DNA from: Sorghum bicolor | Taxonomy: Eukaryota; Streptophyta; Magnoliopsida; Poales; Poaceae | Direction of reading: 5' to 3' | DNA: 64,000 nt | Assembly: GCF_000003195.3 (NCBI RefSeq) | Contig: NC_012878.2 | Span: 41,130,987-41,194,986 of the forward strand | Shown: in pieces, positions 58,658-64,000 of the stretch | How the letters are laid out: every line of letters begins with the position of its first letter | Position numbering within the stretch: the first letter of the stretch is position 1 | Position numbers and translations under genes: made by a program | The notes under the pieces: model-generated | What the model was told of the DNA's origin: nothing | What the model saw: only the letters and a program-made list of their open reading frames with translations | Database searches by the model: none

Positions 58658-59795
58658 TTCTAGAATTTTTCTGGTATTATAACTATTACACTCAAAATTG
58701 GCCAAAAGAGGCAAACCAGGGCTGCTTATGGGAAAATGGCTTAGCCATTTTCATAAACGTGCTAAGCCTATATTCGAACTTTTTCAAACTATAAATTAGA
58801 ATTCAACATTGCATTTCTCTCGTTAGGATGACCAAAATGCATAATACAGAGAAAATTTGGATTCTAAATGAGATAATTATACTTTGGAGAGTATCAGCAT
58901 GTGGAAACTAAGCTTGTTTTGGCAGTCCAGATCCATTTTAGTTGTATTTTGACATGATTTGTAAGTGATCTCAACCTTCACGGGTAAGAGCCACCCCACC
59001 TTGTAAAATATAAAGGATATATGAACCATTGAAGGCATCCATTCTATCAAATCAATTTATCATTTTTTTCTTTTTTTTATTCATGCGCCTTTTATCTATT
59101 CCTCTTTGAACTAATCTTATTCAACCCCATATATTGTTCTACAAGGATATTAGCGGTGTTCATGGTCGTTCTTGGTTGGCTTGCCAACCCTAGAACAATA
59201 CTAGGTGCTCCTCCTTGACAGGCTCCTTCCCTAGAGGAGTTTCTAGGATCTTCGAGATAGAACATCTTTGGAAACTAGCTAGGCCAATTTTCCCTACTTC
59301 GTTGTGAATTGATCCAGAGAGAATCAATCCATTTTGCTGTTTTCCCATTCATCCTGGAGTCCATTTTGGTGCACTGTCTTTACTGTTAATTACTGATACC
59401 AAACAACAATGCCAGAGAATCTTTTTTTAATTTGAGCACCAAGGACATGTTGATTTCCAAGCGACTATCATGTATACTTACAATCCAGTCAGATAATACT
59501 TCGCTTTCAATGCAATGTTATCATATCATTTAAATGTACGAGATTGGAGCAAACTTTGTCTATATATATAGGCAGTGGTTGGAACTACATTCTGGTGCCA
59601 TCCACCTATATAGCCTTGAATCTAAAAAGCCTGATGCAACAGCCTGCAGAACTGCTTATGCCTACAGTGTACCCAATGAAGGTACATATGTACTAGCTTG
59701 CTAGTTAGTTGCTACATATTAAAAAGAAACACACACACACAGAGAGACAAAATAGGAAGGCTGAACTGGAGCTTAAGACTGCAATTTGATCACTA
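58658..59795. other. Intergenic DNA, no gene seen
   Basis: AT-rich, with no supported ORF. It includes a short (AC)n/(AG)n tract near 59729-59748. Confidence 0.6.
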
Positions 59796-59998
59796 CTCCC
59801 TCTATCGTGTAATATAGTGCATTCAGAAAATTTTAAGACAAATTAAGAGAGAACATAAAAGACACATGTACCCTTAATGGTGATTAGTTGATAAATAAAA
59901 AGTATTTAATGTAAAATTGGTTTTTGTCCTATGAAATGTAATATATTTGAGAATAAATTTTGAATGCTAGAATGAACTATATTACAAGATGGAGGGAG
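59796..59998. mobile_element. Stowaway MITE
   Basis: CTCCCTCTATCGTGTAATATAG...CTATATTACAAGATGGAGGGAG, 203 bp with about 20-bp inverted ends and TA duplication (59794-59795, 59999-60000). Confidence 0.9.
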
Positions 59999-60215
59999 TA
60001 TATTGTACATCAAAGTACTATTTACAAAGAACATATGTTGGAACTATATTTTTTATGAATTATTATCCAACCAATTTCCCTGCATTCATGTAAGTAGAAA
60101 TGCTGTCAGACAATTATCTTGATAAGAAAGGTAGCTTTTGAAATTAAATTAGTTTTGTTCTAACAACAAACAATGTGTATGCTTGGATTTTTCTTACTAA
60201 CCTTATTGTTAACTA

Positions 60216-60481
60216 CTCCCTCCATTCCTAATTGTAAAGTGTTTTGACTTTTCGAAATACATAGTACTTCCTCTGTCTAAAAGAAAGGTTACAATTCTAG
60301 TTTTGAATCTAGATACCCACGTGTCCAAATTCAAAGCTAAAATTGCTCTTTTGGGGGGTGTGGGGGCAGAGGGAGGGGGAGAAGGAAGGAGTACTTATGC
60401 ATTTAGATTTACACGGCATACATAATAAAAAACAACATATTTAGAAAAGTTAAAATAATTTATAATTTAGAACAAAGATAG
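60216..60481. mobile_element. Stowaway MITE with an internal second MITE-like segment
   Basis: Start CTCCCTCCATTCCTAATTG and end AATTTATAATTTAGAACAAAGATAG with TA flanks (60214-60215, 60482-60483). At 60264 a second TACTTCCTCTGTCTAAAAG start occurs inside it, followed by a segment that is copied again at 60483-60581. It is probably a Stowaway within a Stowaway. Confidence 0.6.
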
Positions 60482-60581
60482 TACAATTCTAGTTTTGAAT
60501 CTAGACACGCATTCAAAGCTTAAATTGTTTTTTTTTCAGGAGAGTGGAGCGGGGGAAGTATTTATGCACTTAGATTTACAC
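60291..60581. repeat. Imperfect direct duplication
   Basis: 60291-60414 and 60483-60581 share ACAATTCTAGTTTTGAATCT at the start, ATTCAAAGCT-AAATTG in the middle, purine-rich GGGGGAAG-type text, and CTTAGATTTACAC at the end. The first copy is longer by a G-rich insert. Confidence 0.75.
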
Positions 60582-61200
60582 TTCCTTGTAGAAATGAACG
60601 AAGAGAATATGAGTGTAGTAGGGGTTAAACTCCGGCATAGCTTCGGGATAACCGAACCAACTAGCTAGGGTTAGTTCGTCAACCGCACGGAATCGATAGT
60701 CCAAAGTCGTCCAAATAAATAAAAAAAATCTCCAATTAGACAAGTCAAGTACTTTTCAGCAAATAAAAAAAGGAAAATTATCAAAGAAAAAAAAGAAATA
60801 TGTGCAGTTGATTGTACCTGGACGCTTGCAGCAACGCTATTTCCAGTAGGACCTATAGGTATGTACAGTAGTAGGCAGCCATCACGGAGATATAAGAAGC
60901 CCAGACCCGGACGCAATGATGCGCAAAAGGTGAATAATGCGCTACGAAAAACAATAGTGCACAGTTGCGTAGCCGTTGTTGACGTTGCGACGCGGATGTG
61001 TGTGTAGCCGGCCGGCCGAGCAACCCGGCCGAAATCATTCTCCCCGGTGACACTGACGCTGACACCACACGGTAGCTAGCTGACGCAACGCGGCCGCCTG
61101 CATCTGCTGCACCTGATCTGATCTCAGATCATCTCATCTCATTCTGCCCCCCACAAGAAAGCTTATGTTCCCTATTGTTTTGTTTCTCGACTGAGCAATA

Positions 61201-61484
61201 GGCCTTGTTTAGGCTTGTTTAGGTCGCAAAAATTTTCAAGATTTTTCGTCACATCGAATCTTTAGTCGCATGTATGGAGCATTAAATATAAATAAAAATA
61301 AAAACTAACTGCACAGTTTACCTGTAATTTGTGAGATGAATCTTTTGAGTCTAGTTACTCCGTGATTGGACAATGTTTGTCAAATAAAAACGAAATGCTA
61401 CCGTAGCCGAAAACAAAAATTTTTACGAACTAAACAAGACCTACAGTAGCCATTTCCCAAAAAATTTTGGAACTAAACAATGCC
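61201..61484. mobile_element. Tourist-like (PIF/Harbinger) MITE
   Basis: It begins GGCCTTGTTTAGG and ends CTAAACAATGCC with flanks ATA/TTA. The body contains the text common to this grass MITE family: CACATCGAATCTTTAG, GGAGCATTAAATATA, GATTGGACAATGTTTGTCAAAT. A short repeat of TTGTTTAGG at the left and an inner GAACTAAACAAGACC at about 61427-61441 suggest a rearranged end. Confidence 0.8.
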
Positions 61485-62996
61485 TTAGTTTCTCTAGCTA
61501 TAGCTACTCTTAGCTAGCTAATTACAGTGTTTATTTCGTCGCCCAAGTATATTACCATATATATACCACCAATCCATCGATACGATTTATACTACTGGAG
61601 GCTGCCACCAGCAAGTGTAGACGGCGGAAATTGGTGGCAAAGCTAGTGCGATGGACAAGATGACGATTTCCTTTTGGCCCCTCTTCTCTTTGTTTGGATC
61701 CTCTTGTCCCTTTTTGTTTTCTTGTGTTCACATACTAATTACCCCGGCCCAGACAGACGGCCATGCATGTATGCAGTGATATGATGCAGGAGCAGGAGGA
61801 GAGGGATGCTTGCACGCAACAGCACAGCACCGTACCGCACAGCACACAAATACTAAAAAGCTAGCGCATCAATCAATATAATTGGTGGGCGCTGCCGCTG
61901 CTAATCTAAACCGAATCAGGCAGAGGCAGGCGCTGTGATTGGAACCCTACCACCACTAATTAAAGGTGGGTTAATCGGCTGCTGTGCTAGCTAGGGCTCT
62001 AGGACGTAATATAATGACGCGACGACCCACCGAATAATATGTGTGCTTTGCTTTTCGGCCCCGCCACGGCCATCGTGCTAATCCGTCAGCATGTCTGCCG
62101 ATTAGCAGGGTCATCCAGCTGCTGCCAGGCCCATCATCATATGATTCCATTCCATCGATCGCGCTCACTAGCTCGATCTACTCGCTCTCGTACATTTGTT
62201 TCCTTTAATTTTGATCAAGAACATCAAAGCCTGTGTTTAGTTTTGCGCTATTACTTTTGTTTTCTTAATTAAAAGCTATATTTCCATGTGTCCGAATTAT
62301 TGAAAATTGCTCAATTTTGTTCATTATTTGTGAAATTAAAAGCTACTGTACCTACTACTACTGTATTTCCATATGCTGCTGTGGTGGTGCTGTTTTTTCG
62401 GATCATAATAAAAAGCTAGCATTCCACCACCTGCGCAGGATGCAGCTAGCAGCTACTAGCTAGCAGGAAAATCCACGATGCATGGCATGGCAATCGATGC
62501 AAGAAAAAAAGGCGCAATTCGTCTTGGTACCCTTGGAAGCTACGCTCACACCGTACCACCGCACTTGCACAGTTGCACTCTTGATGATGAGAGGATGCCT
62601 TCTGCTGCCATATATAGCACAAAACTTTGCCTCATGAATCGGAGGCATTGTAGACTTGCAGCTTATGATGCATTCTTTTTTTCTAGTTTGTGTCACAGAT
62701 GATGCATGGACAGGAGTCAGGAATATGTTCTTGATGCATGCATTATGCACCGCCGCTACAGATCCTGATTCTTTACCTTTATTAGCACCTGAATCATATG
62801 TTCTTGATGCAGTGTGGATACCATTTCATTTCTGCAAGTTATCCTAAGTGTAATTCAGAGGCTTATATACAATCTTGAGGATGCATCCTCTGTCCTATAG
62901 TGTTTTAGCCCCCACATGAAAAAGCGACTACGACGGTATTAAATCCTGATCATTGTCAAACGGAAAATGATCCTGTTCAGGACCGCTTCAGTAAGT
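61485..62996. other. Intergenic DNA, no gene seen
   Basis: More GC-balanced than its surroundings, with many AGCTAGC and TGCATGCA words and a TATA-like CCATATATAGCAC at 62609-62621. That could be a promoter, but no coding sequence follows on either strand. ORFs at 61971-62168 and 62460-62750 show no domain. Confidence 0.5.
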
Positions 62997-63077
62997 CACT
63001 ACACTGCCACACGTTCGGGCATTAGCACCGGTCGGGAAGGGCCTGTTGCCCCGGTTCCCGAGCCGGTGCTGCCCTTC

Positions 63078-63171
63078 CGGGACTAAAGGCCCACCCTTTA
63101 GTCCCGGTTCGAGAAACCGGGGCTAAAGCACCCCTTTTAACACCGGTTGGTAACACCAACCGGTGTTAAAG
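63078..63171. repeat. CACTA-4 subterminal hairpins
   Basis: GGGACTAAAGG-x4-CCTTTAGTCCC (about 63079-63104) and CCCTTTTAACACCGGTTGGT-aac-ACCAACCGGTGTTAAAGGG (63132-63173) are near-perfect inverted repeats. CCTTTAACACCGGTTGG recurs at 63203-63219. Confidence 0.9.
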
Positions 63172-63533
63172 GGTCCTGACAGGGCTGCCACGTTGCAGGA
63201 CCCTTTAACACCGGTTGGGGTTTCTTTTTCTTTTTTTTTTTTTGGTTCACTTCTTCGGTTCTGTTTATTGTTTATATATAATATATAATATATAATAATA
63301 GGTTTTTCAATACATGTTTTGCTGATACAATATTATATTTATATTACACGCATATTAAGCATATATAAATGAAAATTATAGGCTTAGCTTAATAATTAAG
63401 CTTTGCCTATAATAAAATGAATAGACCACATCAAAAATTAAATAGATATGTAAAAAGCTTTATATATATATATATAGTTTTATATGTACAAAATTCGTAA
63501 CACATATATACATAGAGTTTTTTCTCCCAATGT

Positions 63534-63887
63534 CTACAAACGATACAAATGATCATCGTTGTTTGGAATAAGAGTTTCGTTGCCGTTGAAGTGAAACTCG
63601 CCGTTTGGATTGATCACTTGGTCGCGGAGAAATCATGCTATCGTCTCTTGGATAGCTTTGATTCGGTCTTGTTGTAGGACCTTTTCCCTCGGCCATTCCG
63701 TCTTTAATTTGAAATAAATAAAAAAGGTATTAGTTATCTAAGTTATTCAATATAATTCAGGAGATAATGAAAAGAGACATGTAACGTACTCTGAGCGTCT
63801 CTGTGGGTGTTTGATTGACTTGTGCCATCATGAATTTGCACACGTAATATGCACATAGATTGTTCCCCCTTCTTGTCTTAAACACCA
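63534..63887 (-). pseudogene. 3' exons of a ULP1-like (C48) peptidase gene in CACTA-4
   Basis: Exon 63887-63790 (acceptor TACAG before it, donor GTACGT after it) encodes RRGNNLCAYYVCKFMM, resembling the catalytic-Cys segment (LCGYYVCEF type) of plant transposon-borne SUMO-protease-like proteins. Here the Gly after the Cys is Ala. The next exon, 63701-63534, begins TEWPREKVLQQDRIK and holds NPNGEFHFNG before TAG at 63536-63534. A TGA at 63635-63633 interrupts it. Upstream exons lie outside the window. Such domains are known in CACTA and Mutator elements that captured a host ULP gene. Identification rests on a short motif. Confidence 0.55.
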
Positions 63888-64000
63888 CTGTACGATATAT
63901 ATATAAAAATATTCACGACCACGACAATAAGAAGGCTAAAAGTTAGCGAAATTTTGTTAGCTAGTAGAACTTACTTGTGGATGTATTATGTTAAGCGGCG

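Larger units (their letters stand above)
62997..64000. mobile_element. CACTA-4, left end, running out of the window
   Basis: CACTACACTGCCACACG at 62997 is followed at once by GC-rich subterminal text with ACCGGT, CCGGTTCCCGAGCCGG and TTTAGTCCCGGTT motifs. These are typical of a very common panicoid CACTA group. Minus-strand exons of a ULP1-like peptidase gene lie at 63534-63887. The other terminus is outside the window, so the TSD (AGT at 62994-62996) cannot be checked. Confidence 0.8.

Noticed and set aside
62875..62905. Possible right end of another CACTA (CCTATAGTG at about 62896)
   Set aside because: No partner terminus or 3-bp TSD was found upstream, and the five-base TAGTG is expected by chance.
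61485..62996. Promoter-like region with a TATA-like word at 62609 and GC-balanced sequence
   Set aside because: No coding sequence, splice signal pattern or known microRNA-like hairpin could be recognised on either strand, so I do not call a gene.
1..64000. CRISPR arrays, bacterial operons, rRNA or tRNA genes
   Set aside because: Nothing of the kind was seen. The tRNA-like matches at 27750, 18814 and 46433 are retrotransposon primer-binding sites only.

Overview
This window is plant nuclear DNA made almost entirely of nested transposable elements. Sirevirus-type Copia, Athila-type Ty3 elements, three or four CACTA elements, Stowaway and Tourist-like MITEs, and large solo LTRs with TGTAACACC ends point to a grass, probably a panicoid such as sorghum, sugarcane or Miscanthus. 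That placement is inferred from element types, not from a gene. I found no convincing host protein gene, tRNA or rRNA. All recognisable coding DNA is transposon-derived, and most of it is broken.

Layout. 1-5949: minus-strand remains of an Athila-type element (A) with gag, zinc knuckle, two successive retropepsin-like modules and an LTR. A 2.56-kb solo LTR (775-3330, target-site duplication (TSD) ATAAT) splits its protease. 6121-9154: CACTA-1 (TSD TGA), non-autonomous, carrying what looks like a captured promoter and 5' gene end, itself split by a hAT element (6527-7312, TSD CCTGCCTC). 9162-17686: CACTA-2 (TSD TTG), inserted four bases from CACTA-1. It carries two divergent transposase genes: an intron-rich Transposase_24/Ptta-type gene on the minus strand and a TNP2-type gene on the plus strand. 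Their 5' ends appear fused by an internal deletion. 17687-22877: a mosaic of a truncated Athila LTR and a decayed Ty3 element holding a further LTR-like insert.

22878-56742 is the centrepiece: a CACTA-like element of only about 0.9 kb net (CACTA-3) stretched over 34 kb by insertions. An Athila-type LTR copy (23438-54983) lies in it. A Sirevirus-type Copia solo LTR (Copia-B, 24253-54150, TSD TGGGT) lies in that. Inside Copia-B are three separate insertions: Copia-A (24261-37515, TSD AAGGT), a full-length Sirevirus that itself received two Athila solo LTRs (25612-27269, TSD AGGAC; 29709-31120, TSD TGTAC); Athila-B (38469-47680, TSD ATGCT/GTGCT), complete with two LTRs, PBS, gag, pol and an extra 3' ORF; and a large solo LTR (48905-53971, TSD GGAAG) that received another (50138-52840, TSD GTTAT). 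A further Athila solo LTR (55080-56504, TSD ATTAT) lies directly in CACTA-3. The TSDs give a relative order of insertion.

56743-62996 is AT-rich intergenic DNA with Stowaway and Tourist-like MITEs and no recognised gene. From 62997 to the window end is the left end of another CACTA element (CACTA-4), with ACCGGT-type hairpins and the broken 3' exons of a ULP1-like (C48) peptidase gene on the minus strand.

The coding parts do not form a working system. They are gag, protease, integrase, RT and RNase H modules of two retrotransposon superfamilies and the transposases of CACTA elements. Their stops, frameshifts and lost catalytic residues indicate that no copy seen here is autonomous. Boundaries, splice sites and TSDs were read by eye; no alignment or database search was run.
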